Shown here piece by piece: positions 39,832-48,160 of a DNA stretch of 64,000 bases. The stretch's first letter is position 1; each line of letters opens with the position of its first letter. Origin of the DNA: CATOSP01 sp965204715 (lineage in GTDB: Bacteria > Chloroflexota > Dehalococcoidia > Lucifugimonadales > UBA3495); contig OZ242009.1 in NCBI GenBank assembly GCA_965204715.1, forward strand, positions 4,216,001 through 4,280,000, given 5' to 3'. Position numbers and translations under genes: made by a program. A model generated the notes under the pieces. That model saw only the letters and a list, made by a program, of their open reading frames with translations, was not told the DNA's origin and did no database searches.

Positions 39832-40353
39832 ATGACCGCGCCGACAGTGGAAAGCCATACCCGTACCGCCGCCTTCGACTTGGTCGTCGATCTGGAATGG
39901 AACCTCCGTTACTACACCGCAAAGGCCGACAGCCTTCAACGATGGGCTTTCGGTATGCGGTTTGCGATATTGGGGGGCGTTGTGACTGAGGCCTCCATAG
40001 CCTATCCGATGTCTCAGGTCGAGTGGGGTTGGTTGGTTCTGGTCGGGCTGGGTGCAGTCCTGGGCGGACTGGCCATTTGGGACGCTCTGAACCACTACGC
40101 ACGCGATTCCGGCGTCCTGAAACTGACGGCACTTGCTTGCGATGAACTCAAAACGGAAGCTCAGAGGCTTGTGCGGGCCATTGAATCCGGCAGGATCGAC
40201 ACAGAGGCAGTTGAATCTGCGATTGATTCGATCTATCACAGGTGGGGAAAGGCGACGGATAAGGTGATGTCGGCCTTCGACAACAGGCTCAGTGAAAAAT
40301 GCGAAAGTGAAGCGCTTCAGGTGGTAGGAAACAGGTATGCCCAAACAGCTTAG
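39832..40353 (+). CDS. two-helix membrane protein, SLATT-like
   Basis: 173 residues, ATG after GGGAGGC. A short helical N-terminus (DLVVDLEWNLRYYTAKADSLQRWAF) leads into two transmembrane helices (MRFAILGGVVTEASIAYPM; WGWLVLVGLGAVLGGLAIWDAL) and a long amphipathic helical tail. This is the plan of SLATT-type 2TM proteins, which form pores in some antiphage systems. Here it sits beside the integrase with less GC-biased codons, a typical cargo (moron) site. Homology to SLATT is by architecture only. Confidence 0.5.
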   Translation: MTAPTVESHTRTAAFDLVVDLEWNLRYYTAKADSLQRWAFGMRFAILGGVVTEASIAYPMSQVEWGWLVLVGLGAVLGGLAIWDALNHYARDSGVLKLTALACDELKTEAQRLVRAIESGRIDTEAVESAIDSIYHRWGKATDKVMSAFDNRLSEKCESEALQVVGNRYAQTA

Positions 40354-40522
40354 TACGCTCGAAATAGAGGTTCTGGGGCGCACTCCACAACCTAGCCCCG
40401 GGCCCCGTCCCGCGCCCGCGCCTTCGCCGCGTCCCGAGCCCCAGCCAAACACTGTGCCGCCAAGCAGGGAGCCAGGGCCGGTATCATCTCCGAACAATCC
40501 GCGTCCCAGGCCAGGGCGGTAA
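40337..40522 (+). CDS. Pro-rich small protein coupled to the 2TM gene
   Basis: 61 residues; ATG overlaps the end of the 2TM gene by 17 bp and follows AGGAAACAGG. A short helix (KQLSTLEIEVLGR) is followed by some 45 residues rich in Pro, Arg and Ser. Coupling suggests a partner of the membrane protein. Low complexity makes it the weakest gene here. Confidence 0.4.
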   Translation: MPKQLSTLEIEVLGRTPQPSPGPRPAPAPSPRPEPQPNTVPPSREPGPVSSPNNPRPRPGR

Positions 40523-40547
40523 TGCAACGTCGACTCTCCCGTGGGGC

Positions 40548-41666
40548 CTACCCCCGGCCCGGCAGTTCGTCCACGGTGACCTCGATCCGGTCCTCCCCGG
40601 CCACGATGAACACCCGCTGGTGGCAGTAGTAGGTCACTCCCCGCAGCGGCAGGAACTTCGGAGCCGTTGATTCCTCCACCTCGATACGGTCCGTTGGCCT
40701 GATCGGGGGGTCCCCGCCAGCAGGGGCCGCTTGCTCGCCCAGCGGCTCGAAGTTTTGGGTGAAGTAGGCAATGGCCTCGTCCTCGTTCTCCATGTTCGCC
40801 GTGTAATAGCTCTGCATCTGGTCATCGGCCCAGCCAAGGATCTTGTTGGTGAACCACCTGGGCATCCTCTGCCGCGCCGCCGACGTGGCCAGGGAGCGCC
40901 GGTAGACGTGCAGGACGTCGACCACATCCACCCCGGCCCGCTCATACAGCCTCTTAATGTCCAGACCAACGCCGTGGTACCGGAAGGGCAGTCCCTTCTC
41001 CGTGATCCAGAGCGCTGGGTCCTGGTCGGTCCGGTGGGCAAGGTACCGCCTGACTGCATCCTGCACCCCCGGCAGGAACGGGACGTTGCGGTCCTTCTGG
41101 CCCTTGCCCTGACGGACCAGCACCCGGCCCCGTTCCCAGTCCAGGTCGTCCCGCCGGAGCGACACCAGCTCTCCCCGGCGCAGCCCCGTGCTGACCACGA
41201 GGAGCAGCATCGCCATCCGCCGGCTGCCGGTCAGGGTGCCGGCGTCGCACGCCGCCAGGACCTTCTCGAAGTCCACCTCGGAGAGACTCGGTTTCCGGAT
41301 TCTCGGGGTCTTCGGGGCCTCCACCTCCGCCACCACGTTGGCCTCAACTATCTTCCTCTTCGCCATCCAGTTCCACCAGGCGTGGAGCGTGCGCCGCCTG
41401 GTCTTTATGGTCGTCATCCTGAGGCCCCGGTCCTGCATCTCGTCGATGCTGGCCTCGATGTGCTCCGCCGTCACTTCGTCCGCCAGCATCGAGTGGTCCG
41501 CACCGGCCAGGTACTCCAGAAAGAGCCGGGACTCCTTCTCCTTGTGGTGCAGCGTCGACTCCGTGTATCCCCGCCGCTTGCAGGCGCGAAGGTACGAGGC
41601 AAGGTGGTCATGCAGAGTCACCTTTGGTCCGTCGCTGTTGCTCGCGGCTGTCCGGGGAGTGGTCAT
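40548..41666 (-). CDS. phage integrase (tyrosine recombinase)
   Basis: 372 residues from ATG 41666 (after CGGGGCAGG). An N-terminal SAM-like core-binding domain (VTLHDHLASYLRACKRRGYTESTLHHKEKESRLFLEYL) precedes the catalytic domain: Arg in STGLRRGELVSL, Lys in RQGKGQKDR, His and Arg in LHVYRRSLATS, the Trp-box GWADDQM and Tyr in QSYYTANM. About 95 extra residues at the C-terminus follow the tyrosine. It lies next to attR and would act on the 48-bp core with the excisionase-like gene at the other end. Confidence 0.92.
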   Translation of the reverse strand: MTTPRTAASNSDGPKVTLHDHLASYLRACKRRGYTESTLHHKEKESRLFLEYLAGADHSMLADEVTAEHIEASIDEMQDRGLRMTTIKTRRRTLHAWWNWMAKRKIVEANVVAEVEAPKTPRIRKPSLSEVDFEKVLAACDAGTLTGSRRMAMLLLVVSTGLRRGELVSLRRDDLDWERGRVLVRQGKGQKDRNVPFLPGVQDAVRRYLAHRTDQDPALWITEKGLPFRYHGVGLDIKRLYERAGVDVVDVLHVYRRSLATSAARQRMPRWFTNKILGWADDQMQSYYTANMENEDEAIAYFTQNFEPLGEQAAPAGGDPPIRPTDRIEVEESTAPKFLPLRGVTYYCHQRVFIVAGEDRIEVTVDELPGRG

Positions 41667-41858
41667 CGCCTGCCCCGCGTCCCCTGGCCGAGGCGCCAGG
41701 TTCACCGTATCGGAATGCCAAAAAACGTAGCAGGCAAGGGCGATGCCGCGTTTTAGCAAAAGCGATAATCGGGGACCCCTGCGGGCACAGTGGGCAAGAA
41801 GGACGCAGGCGCCGTGGTACAATAGGGATACGACGCCGGACCGGAGACGACACCGCAA
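41667..41858. other. integrase upstream region
   Basis: 192 bp, no gene. It contains an outward-facing TGGTACAAT at 41816-41823 that would read across attR into host DNA, and should hold integrase arm sites, which I cannot define. Confidence 0.4.
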
Positions 41859-41906
41859 TTCATAAGCGCTAGGTCACTGGTTCGAATCCAGTCGTTGCCA
41901 CCATCT
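41859..41906. repeat. attR, 48-bp direct repeat
   Basis: Identical to 5481-5528, from TTCATAAGCG to CACCATCT. Only the 3' half of a tRNA is present here, so no tRNA is made from this copy. Confidence 0.95.
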
Positions 41907-42088
41907 CAGAGTAATATGACCCTGACCGGGCGTTCAGGGCCTCTCCAGTCGGGGCTTTCGCTCTCCCGGGATTTGACGACCTTCCTCGTGGGTCCCTGCC
42001 TGACGCTTCGAGGGGCCAGCCGTCCCCAACTTTTACCTGCCGCTTCCTTTACCATGAAGCACGTGGTAGTTGAGGAGATAGAGCCGCA

Positions 42089-42268
42089 TTGTTCCGCGCG
42101 GTATTGGTCGCGCTCGTTCTCACCATCGTTGTATGCTTGATCGGGGCTTTCCTGGTCCAGCAGCGTTGGGGTGTGGACCACCTGCGGCGGGCCGCCGGCA
42201 GCTACGGGCCCTGGCTGGCGCTGGGGGTCTTCCTTGCAACGCTGACCTTTCTTTATTCCTGCCTTTAG
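42089..42268 (+). CDS. 59-residue two-TM membrane protein
   Basis: TTG start 11 bases after GAGGAG. Two hydrophobic helices (VLVALVLTIVVCLIGAFL and LALGVFLATLTFLYSCL) with a QQRWGVDHLRRAAGSYGPW loop. No family recognised; the gene lies in a region of decay, so it may itself be a remnant. Confidence 0.45.
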   Translation: MFRAVLVALVLTIVVCLIGAFLVQQRWGVDHLRRAAGSYGPWLALGVFLATLTFLYSCL

Positions 42269-42297
42269 CAGTCCGAGAGCGGGTCCAAGGGGACACA

Positions 42298-42564
42298 ATG
42301 CTCATCATCCAAGGACTGATTCAGTGACTGCTGAATTCTGTTCTGATTCTGAAACTCCTGCCCTTCATCGGAGTTGTCGGCCTCATACTCCGCTTCGGGT
42401 TCGGGTGGGACGGCATCGGACCAATGTGGTTCTTGATAACGCTGACCTTGATTTCGCCCTTCTGGGCGTATTTTTGGTTCCTGCGCCGAGGCCGCCGGAG
42501 AGCTGTTTTAGGTAACAGGAAGATTGAGGGTTCGCACCTGAGTAGACCGGCAATCACTCCGTAA
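42298..42564 (+). pseudogene. small membrane protein with in-frame TGA
   Basis: ATG 42298 reads MLIIQGLIQ, meets TGA at 42325-42327 (codon 10) and continues in the same frame LLNSVLILKLLPFIGVVGLIL... MWFLITLTLISPFWAYFWFL to TAA at 42564. Two clear transmembrane helices follow the stop, so the frame was once coding. A TGG or CGA to TGA change is the simplest cause. Confidence 0.55.
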
Positions 42565-42593
42565 GCAGAGTACCTGGCCTGTGGTTCGTTGCC

Positions 42594-42621
42594 TTGACAA
42601 CCCAGACTCCCAAATTACAAT
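42594..42621 (+). promoter_or_regulatory. sigma-70 promoter of the alpha/beta hydrolase
   Basis: TTGACA 42594-42599, 16-bp spacer, TACAAT 42616-42621; ATG at 42664 after AGGAGAG. Confidence 0.7.
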
Positions 42622-42663
42622 TGCCTGAGACGCCGTTACAGGTGTCGAAAAGGAGAGATTGCA

Positions 42664-43422
42664 ATGCCGTTTTATGAGAAAGGCGATGTCCGCATCCACT
42701 ATGAGGAGGTTGGTTCAGGGTTCCCGCTCCTGATGACTCCCGGCGGGGGATTGAATTCCATAATGAGCGGTTGGCCCAGACAGGTGTTCAACGCGATGGA
42801 GGTGTTCAAGGGCGACTTCCGCTGCATTACGATGGACCAGCGCAACGCCATTGGTGGAGAGTCCACCGGGCCAGTGCAGGTCAACGACCCGTGGGGAGCC
42901 TTCGCCGATGACCAACTGGGGTTGATGGACCACCTGGGCATCCAGGAGTTCCTGTTTATAGGCTACTGCATTGGCGGTCCTTTTGCGATGACGCTCATGG
43001 AACGTGCGCCGCAGCGGTTACTGGCCGCGGTGCTGTGCCAGCCGGTTGGGCATGCGAGCAAGACGCCGGACGCCATGTATGACTCCGGCCGGGATGCCTG
43101 GGGCCCCCAGCTAATTGCCCAGCGGCCGGACGTGACGATGGAGACCATCGAGCAGTACCTGCACAACCTGTACCGGGTGCAGCCGGACTTCATGTACAGC
43201 GTATCGCGGGACTTCGCCCGCTCGTGCCAGACGCCGATGCTGGTGATGCCCGACGATACTCCGGCGCACTCATACGAGGCTGCTATGGACTTGGTGGAAC
43301 TGGCTCCTAAAGCCGAGGTGACGGTATATCCCTGGAAGGAGTCAGAGGACATCAAGGCCAAGACGATAGACCAGGTGCGCGACTTCCTGCGGGCGCATCA
43401 ACCGGCCCAAGCCGCCCGATAG
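42664..43422 (+). CDS. alpha/beta hydrolase with Cys at the nucleophile elbow
   Basis: 252 residues of the alpha/beta-hydrolase fold: oxyanion-side PGGGLNS, strand 6 ITMDQRNAIGG and the elbow FIGYCIGGPF, where Cys102 replaces the usual Ser. The acid is likely Asp in VMPDDTPAHS. The usual late His is not evident in VYPWKESEDIKAKT. A Cys elbow is known from dienelactone hydrolases, but loss of His suggests altered or absent hydrolysis. It is a single-gene unit between the promoter at 42594 and the terminator at 43471. Confidence 0.8.
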   Translation: MPFYEKGDVRIHYEEVGSGFPLLMTPGGGLNSIMSGWPRQVFNAMEVFKGDFRCITMDQRNAIGGESTGPVQVNDPWGAFADDQLGLMDHLGIQEFLFIGYCIGGPFAMTLMERAPQRLLAAVLCQPVGHASKTPDAMYDSGRDAWGPQLIAQRPDVTMETIEQYLHNLYRVQPDFMYSVSRDFARSCQTPMLVMPDDTPAHSYEAAMDLVELAPKAEVTVYPWKESEDIKAKTIDQVRDFLRAHQPAQAAR

Positions 43423-43470
43423 AAAGCGGTACCGCAAGCTGACCGCTCAATAAGCCTCCGAAGTTGTCTG

Positions 43471-43510
43471 CCAGTCCGGCCACCTGCCCCGGCTGGCCGG
43501 ACTGGTTTTT
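43471..43510 (+). terminator. rho-independent terminator of the hydrolase unit
   Basis: 12-bp perfect stem CCAGTCCGGCCA / TGGCCGGACTGG, 11-base loop, then TTTTT. Confidence 0.85.
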
Positions 43511-43869
43511 CGAACGCGATGAGTGCGCGTGTGCCGGAGCGTTACAGCCGGGTGTCCAATGCCCTCACAAGCCGCAACACCTTCGGATTTCCGGCTATCC
43601 TCCGGTGGCCCGAGTTGCCGGGGGTTAATGGTTATTGATTCGCCCTATTTCCGTGGATCCCTCCAGAAGAATGCGCCGGTTGTCCCCAGGACAAGAGGGT
43701 TGAATACGGGCACAAGGGACCATACTACGTTGTCGGACTCGCTACCGACTCGCTGGGGGCCAGCATCAGCAGCCTGAGCCAGACGGTGAAGGACCAGATG
43801 GCCGGGGCCAGCGTGGCGTAGAAGGCCGCTTGTAACGCCAGGTACTGGACGGGCGGTAGTGTCCGATGG
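43511..43869. other. 359-bp stretch without a supported gene
   Basis: Short open stretches only, none with a ribosome site or protein-like composition. The segment around 43725-43820 reads like a fragment of a helical protein (LGASISSLSQTVKDQMAGASVA) with no start, and is probably the tail end of a decayed gene. Confidence 0.4.
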
Positions 43870-44064
43870 CTAGATGCTCCGTTTGTGCCTGGAGACTACG
43901 ACCACGGAGATGATGATTCCCACGGCAGTTCAGAAGTTCATCGTGCGCCATACTTCGGATGATGGGAAGTACGGTTCGTACAGGGTGCTGAACATGACCT
44001 GCATGACGTAAACGAAGGCCTATACAAACAGCGCCTCCCCGGTCAGCCTTATCAACGTGGTCAT
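43870..44064 (-). pseudogene. membrane protein remnant with two in-frame stops
   Basis: From ATG 44064 the frame reads MTTLIRLTGEALFV, TAG, AFVYVMQVMFSTLYEPYFPSS, then EVWRTMNF, TGA, TAVGIIISVVVVSRHKR to TAG at 43870. Composition is clearly that of a two-helix membrane protein, and both stops sit where Trp or Tyr would fit. It lies just downstream of the membrane protein at 44097 on the same strand and may be its former partner. Confidence 0.55.
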
Positions 44065-44096
44065 GGCTTCAGCTTGATTGGAATACGGCGGTTGGG

Positions 44097-44549
44097 TCAG
44101 GACTCGGATGATGCCTGCCATAGGCGGCATCCGGTGACGCCAAGAGTGAGCGGCAGCAGAGTGTCCACGACCGCCCAGATCACCCATGCCTGGTGATTGA
44201 GCGGAGCGCCGCCGCCGCCCAATGACTGTTCCGCTCCCAGCGCCAATAGCGAAAACCAGTTGTGCAGGAACAGAATCGTAACCCCCGCGGTCAGAAAGAA
44301 GGCTGCGTTGACCTCCAGATACCGGCGGGTGACGGGTTCTCCGGGATCGCGGCCCCCCTCAGCGCTCTTGCGTGAATAATTGAAGACCAGGGCGATTGCC
44401 AGCCCGATGAGCATCAGCACGTCCAGAACTTGCCAGATGCTCAAAACGTTGAGCGACGCGACGAGGAACGAGTTGATGATGAAGAACACTGCTACCGCTA
44501 TGGCCACGAGGACCAAGTATGCGCCAGCCAATTTCCGTAGTGCGGCCAT
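44097..44549 (-). CDS. four-TM membrane protein
   Basis: 150 residues with four hydrophobic helices: LVLVAIAVAVFFIINSFLVA, VLDVLMLIGLAIALVF, FFLTAGVTILFLHNWFSL and WVIWAVVDTLLPLTLGVTG. No family recognised. It is followed on the same strand by the remnant at 43870. Confidence 0.6.
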   Translation of the reverse strand: MAALRKLAGAYLVLVAIAVAVFFIINSFLVASLNVLSIWQVLDVLMLIGLAIALVFNYSRKSAEGGRDPGEPVTRRYLEVNAAFFLTAGVTILFLHNWFSLLALGAEQSLGGGGAPLNHQAWVIWAVVDTLLPLTLGVTGCRLWQASSES

Positions 44550-44749
44550 GAGACCTCCGTAGTCGGCTCTCCTGTGGGATGACCGAGTGAGTCCTGTGGA
44601 TTGTGCTGATGGTGGACGCAGTCCGCTAGAAGTTTAGCATATTGGAGGAGTATGACATTGAATAGGCATTATTCACGTTTTGTTTACAATGTGGGACACT
44701 TAGATTCGTTTCACTGTGGGCAGACTGAATCTGGGAAAGAGCTTGGCCC

Positions 44750-46203
44750 GTAACTGTTCAGGGTTGAGGGGAAATGAGCAACTGGCGGCATTCGAGGAAG
44801 GGATTCAGGCCCTTGGCCCGCCAGGTTCCAAAGAGGGAGGCCAGGACCATTTTGCTGTCGCTGCCCTGTTGGGAGCGGGTCCCGCCGCTGATTTTACGGC
44901 TGATCACCAGGTGGCGCAGGCTCCGTTCAGCGGCATTGTTGTCAGATGGCGTCTCCGGATGCGATACGAAGACGAACAGTTCTTTGATGTGCCGTTCTAT
45001 CCGCCGGCATAGCTTGGCTTGCACCGCCAGCGGGTCTTCCAGAAAAGGCAGGCACAGCGCCAGCAGCCGCTGCTCCAAGACCAACTGCCCGCGTGACGGT
45101 GGCCGCCTTCCCGCAGCAGCCCACGCCCGGGCCTTGGCGTAGAGCTTCTTTACCCCCTTTGCCCACCGGGCCAGCCCGCCGTCTTCCGGGTGCAATTCCT
45201 TCAGCGTGTGAATGTCCCGCAGCAGGTGGACCCAACATCTCTGTTTGAGTCCGGGGTGGTGGTGGTAAGCTGCGTAGAAGTCACTCACCAGAATCCCTTC
45301 GAAGGACTCGCCCAGGACCTCGTCCACCACCTCCCCGCCCCGGCCCCGGCGCAGGAAGAACCGCTCCTTGGGCGTGCTGAAAGTCCAGACGTAGCCGTTT
45401 TTCCCGTTCTCCCGCCAACCCGTCTCATCGGCGTGAACCACCGGGCTGGAACGGATGCGCTCCAGGACCTGGCCCACTTCCGGTCCTCCCTGCCGGGCAA
45501 CCTGCTGGACCGCCCGGACGATGGCCCCAACGCTCAGTTGCAACTGATGGAACACCCGCAGATACCATTGGATGGTCCTCAGGGGCAGCCGTCCCTCTTC
45601 CCGCAGGGTCACCATCAGGCTCACCAGATTGGTTCCAAGGCGTTGGCGGCCCGCGGCCAGACCTTGCAGAGGGTCCTGGGGCAGCCGCCGCTTCCGGCAC
45701 AACGGACAGGTCCGGGCTATGAATACATGCTCTGTGACTTCCGCCGGGGCTGCCGGAATGTCTATGACTTCCCGGGTCCGCTGCACCCAGCCCCCGGCGA
45801 GAGCGGTATGGCATTCGGGGCAATACTCCGGGGCGTGGACCACCCGCCCGGTGGGTTCCATCCGCAACCGGGCGAAGCCGTGGGGCCGCTTCTTTCGCGG
45901 CTTCTTTTCGTCCGCCGCCGGCTTCTTGCGCCTGGCAGCAGGCTTATGCCCCGGCATCCTGGCCCCCGGCCCGCCACCGGACAACCGGGCTTCCAAGCCC
46001 TCCACCCGCTGGCTCAGTTCGGTGATGATCCCCTGTTGTTCGGCAATGACTGCCAGCAGGGTTTCCCGGCTTGCCTTGGTCAGGTCCAGTCCTGTTTCCA
46101 TTGTCCTTTTATGCCACAGCCAGCCCACCGGCGCCAGTGTCTTTCAGCGGAATCGTAGAACCGCCGGCCCGGTAAATTCGCCTCATCAAGTCTGAACAGT
46201 TAC
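44750..46203. mobile_element. IS66-family element, single-gene type, with 8-bp target duplication
   Basis: Terminal inverted repeats GTAACTGTTCAG (44750-44761) and CTGAACAGTTAC (46192-46203) bound an intact tnpC-type transposase. The flanks carry an exact 8-bp direct repeat CTTGGCCC at 44742-44749 and 46204-46211, the duplication size typical of IS66. Lack of tnpA and tnpB resembles the ISBst12 subgroup. Intact ends, gene and duplication indicate recent insertion. Confidence 0.92.
44758..46101 (-). CDS. IS66-family transposase
   Basis: 447 residues. N-terminal coiled coil (LLAVIAEQQGIITELSQRVEGLEARL), a basic linker, a zinc finger (YCPECHTALAG... CPLCRKRRLP), then the DDE domain: VVHADETGWRENGKNGYVW, GILVSDFYAAYHH and PSDNNAAERSLRHLVISRKISGGTRS. 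All are hallmarks of IS66 TnpC. ATG 46101 (METGLDLTK) is preferred over an upstream ATG. Confidence 0.95.
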   Translation of the reverse strand: METGLDLTKASRETLLAVIAEQQGIITELSQRVEGLEARLSGGGPGARMPGHKPAARRKKPAADEKKPRKKRPHGFARLRMEPTGRVVHAPEYCPECHTALAGGWVQRTREVIDIPAAPAEVTEHVFIARTCPLCRKRRLPQDPLQGLAAGRQRLGTNLVSLMVTLREEGRLPLRTIQWYLRVFHQLQLSVGAIVRAVQQVARQGGPEVGQVLERIRSSPVVHADETGWRENGKNGYVWTFSTPKERFFLRRGRGGEVVDEVLGESFEGILVSDFYAAYHHHPGLKQRCWVHLLRDIHTLKELHPEDGGLARWAKGVKKLYAKARAWAAAGRRPPSRGQLVLEQRLLALCLPFLEDPLAVQAKLCRRIERHIKELFVFVSHPETPSDNNAAERSLRHLVISRKISGGTRSQQGSDSKMVLASLFGTWRAKGLNPFLECRQLLISPQP

Positions 46204-46219
46204 CTTGGCCCTTCGCAAA

Positions 46220-46248
46220 TTGACAGACACCTGTACAGTCAGTACGAT
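46220..46248 (+). promoter_or_regulatory. sigma-70 promoter next to the IS66 insertion
   Basis: TTGACA 46220-46225, 17-bp spacer, TACGAT 46243-46248, feeding the hydrolase at 46321. The IS66 target duplication ends only 8 bp upstream of the -35. Confidence 0.6.
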
Positions 46249-46320
46249 AGCCGCACGGCAATCCGGGTCCGCCTGGCGCCGTCTTCGCTACCCGCAAATT
46301 CGCCGTAACCAGGAGGCGCT

Positions 46321-47118
46321 ATGTTCGTCCGACGGGACCTGACAGATATGGTTCCCACCCCGGAAGGAAATATGCACTACGTCAAACAGGGGAGCGGCTT
46401 TCCCCTGGTAATGCTCCACCCCCTGGGCACTTCCACCTGGGCCTGGCACACGGTGATCGACGCCCTGAGCCAGCATTACACTTGCTACGCCTTCGATATG
46501 CTGGGGCACGGCGAGTCGGACAAACCCACTCGCCACTTCAACATTCCCGACTATGCCAACGCTCTGGACCACGCCTGCCAGATTCTCAACATCCACCGTG
46601 GCCACTATGTCGGCAACTCGGTAGGCGCAGTGCTGGCCACAGAGATGGCGGCCAGTTTCCCGGAGCGGCTGGACAAGCTGGTGCTGGTCGGGATGCCCGT
46701 ATGGCCGCCCTTCACGGCCCCTCAGAGGCTTGCCGAGAGTGCGGGCGGGTACGATGAAGACGGACTCCCCATCCCCAGGACAATCGATGATGTCCGGGCG
46801 TCCACCACATTCGCCGACCCCAAGCCGGAATGGGTGGAGGCGCAGAACCAGACCAGGGCCCAGGCGGGAGCCTGGGTGAAGAACCTGATGGAGTCCCTGT
46901 CATACTTCGACGTGATGTCTCGCCTGCCCTTGATCCAGGCTTCCTCGACGATGGTGATGTACGGGGAGATCGACCGGCTCCGTGACGGCGAGGAGTTGCT
47001 GCACAACAACATCCGCAACGCCACCAAGGTGGTGCTGCCGGGGCTGGGCCACATCCCGCAGATCGAGGACCCGGAGGCTTTTGTCGGCGCGTTGCTGCCC
47101 TTCCTGCAGCCGGAATAG
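46321..47118 (+). CDS. alpha/beta hydrolase
   Basis: 265 residues with a complete catalytic set: HPLG oxyanion turn, FDMLGHGESDKP, nucleophile Ser100 in VGNSVGAVL, Asp in MYGEIDRL (about 222) and His in LPGLGHIPQIE (about 243). Typical of small ester, lactone or C-C bond hydrolases; the substrate is not deducible. ATG after AGGAGG. A THI5-like binding protein gene follows. Confidence 0.88.
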   Translation: MFVRRDLTDMVPTPEGNMHYVKQGSGFPLVMLHPLGTSTWAWHTVIDALSQHYTCYAFDMLGHGESDKPTRHFNIPDYANALDHACQILNIHRGHYVGNSVGAVLATEMAASFPERLDKLVLVGMPVWPPFTAPQRLAESAGGYDEDGLPIPRTIDDVRASTTFADPKPEWVEAQNQTRAQAGAWVKNLMESLSYFDVMSRLPLIQASSTMVMYGEIDRLRDGEELLHNNIRNATKVVLPGLGHIPQIEDPEAFVGALLPFLQPE

Positions 47119-47233
47119 CCACACCGCCCGAAGCTCCCGCTCGACACTCCAACTCGAATCATCAGCGTCCGGCCGACCCTCGCTCAGGTAGGCGCGGACG
47201 CTGAAATTTCCAACCCCATTCCAGGGAGTCCAA

Positions 47234-48160
47234 TTGACCAGCCGCCGTCGTCCGTTACGCTTGATGGAGACCTTCAGGTCGGTTTTCTATACCCCCATTT
47301 ACGTGGCGGTGGCCGGCGGTTTTCTGGAAACGGAAGGGCTAGATGTATCCTTCTCCACCTGCCCGCCCGAATACCCACATCCCCTGAGCGCGCTGAACCT
47401 CGGGGCGGCGGACATCGTCCAGAGCGGGATAATGCGTTCCATCATCGCCTCTGACTGGGGCGCAGAGACCGTTCCGGCCCACTTCGCCAAGATCAACGCC
47501 AGGGACGGGTTCTTCGTCCTGGGCAAACCCTCCGGCCAGGAGTTCCGCTGGGAAGACCTGCGAGGGGCTTCGGTCATCCCAGTGGGGTTCTCTCCCATGC
47601 CCTGGGCATCCTTTCAGTTCGCGTTGAGGAAAAACGGGGTTGACCCCGAAACACTGTCCCTAATGCCCGGACTGTCCCTGGATGATGCGGTTGAAGCCTT
47701 CAGGCAAGACCTGGCCGACTTCATACACCTGCCCGAGCCGGCCGCCGAGGTCCTGATGGCCGACGGGACTGCGAGTCTGGCGGCGGCGCTGGGTCCGGTC
47801 AACGGCCATGTCGCCTACAGTTCATTTGCCGCGACCAACGGTTTCCTTGACCGGGAGGCGGATACCGTTCACAGGTTCGTCAGGGGTTTCAGCCGCGCCC
47901 TCGAGTGGTTGAGCAAGTCCCCGGCAAGTGATGTGGGAGGGCTGGTTGCCAGGTTCTTCCCGGACGTCGCCGAGGAACTAATCGTACAGTCTGTCGTTCG
48001 ATACAGGGAACAGGAGACCTGGCCGGAGGATCCTCGCCTGGAGCCGCCAGAGTACCACGGTCTCCAGGACATACTCGTCGCGGCTTTGATGGTCCAGGAG
48101 CGGCAATCCTACGAAAAAATCGTCCGTCCGGAATTTGTCCAGGCGGTGGTTGGCGGATGA
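47234..48160 (+). CDS. NMT1/THI5-like substrate-binding protein
   Basis: 308 residues of the periplasmic-binding-protein type II fold: LRLMETFRSVFYTPIYVAVAGGFLETEGLDV is the characteristic start of the NMT1/THI5/SsuA family, followed by GAADIVQSGIMRSI and a C-terminal helix pair. No signal peptide is seen and no ABC permease or ATPase is adjacent, so it may be a cytosolic enzyme or sensor. Start is TTG 47234 or ATG 47264. It lies 115 bp after the hydrolase. Confidence 0.75.
   Translation: MTSRRRPLRLMETFRSVFYTPIYVAVAGGFLETEGLDVSFSTCPPEYPHPLSALNLGAADIVQSGIMRSIIASDWGAETVPAHFAKINARDGFFVLGKPSGQEFRWEDLRGASVIPVGFSPMPWASFQFALRKNGVDPETLSLMPGLSLDDAVEAFRQDLADFIHLPEPAAEVLMADGTASLAAALGPVNGHVAYSSFAATNGFLDREADTVHRFVRGFSRALEWLSKSPASDVGGLVARFFPDVAEELIVQSVVRYREQETWPEDPRLEPPEYHGLQDILVAALMVQERQSYEKIVRPEFVQAVVGG

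Larger units (their letters stand above)
5481..41906. mobile_element. integrated prophage: lambda-like head genes, P2-like contractile tail
   Basis: Bounded by a perfect 48-bp direct repeat; unit length 36,378 bp. The left boundary keeps the tRNA intact, and the right boundary has only its 3' half. Inside is a full set of replication, packaging, head, contractile tail and integration genes, almost all on the + strand and often overlapping by ATGA, GTGA or TAATG. Every structural gene recognised is open, so the prophage may be functional, although I identify no endolysin and no CI-type repressor. Sheath, tube, baseplate W and J establish a myovirus-type particle. Confidence 0.93.

Noticed and set aside
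41859..41906. Second tRNA(CAT) gene at the right end of the prophage
   Set aside because: Only the sequence from the anticodon loop to the 3' end is present; the D-arm and 5' acceptor strand are missing. It is attR, not a gene.
5481..41906. Transposable Mu-like phage
   Set aside because: There are exact tRNA-derived att repeats, a tyrosine integrase and no DDE transposase inside the element; only the tail resembles Mu/P2-type myoviruses.
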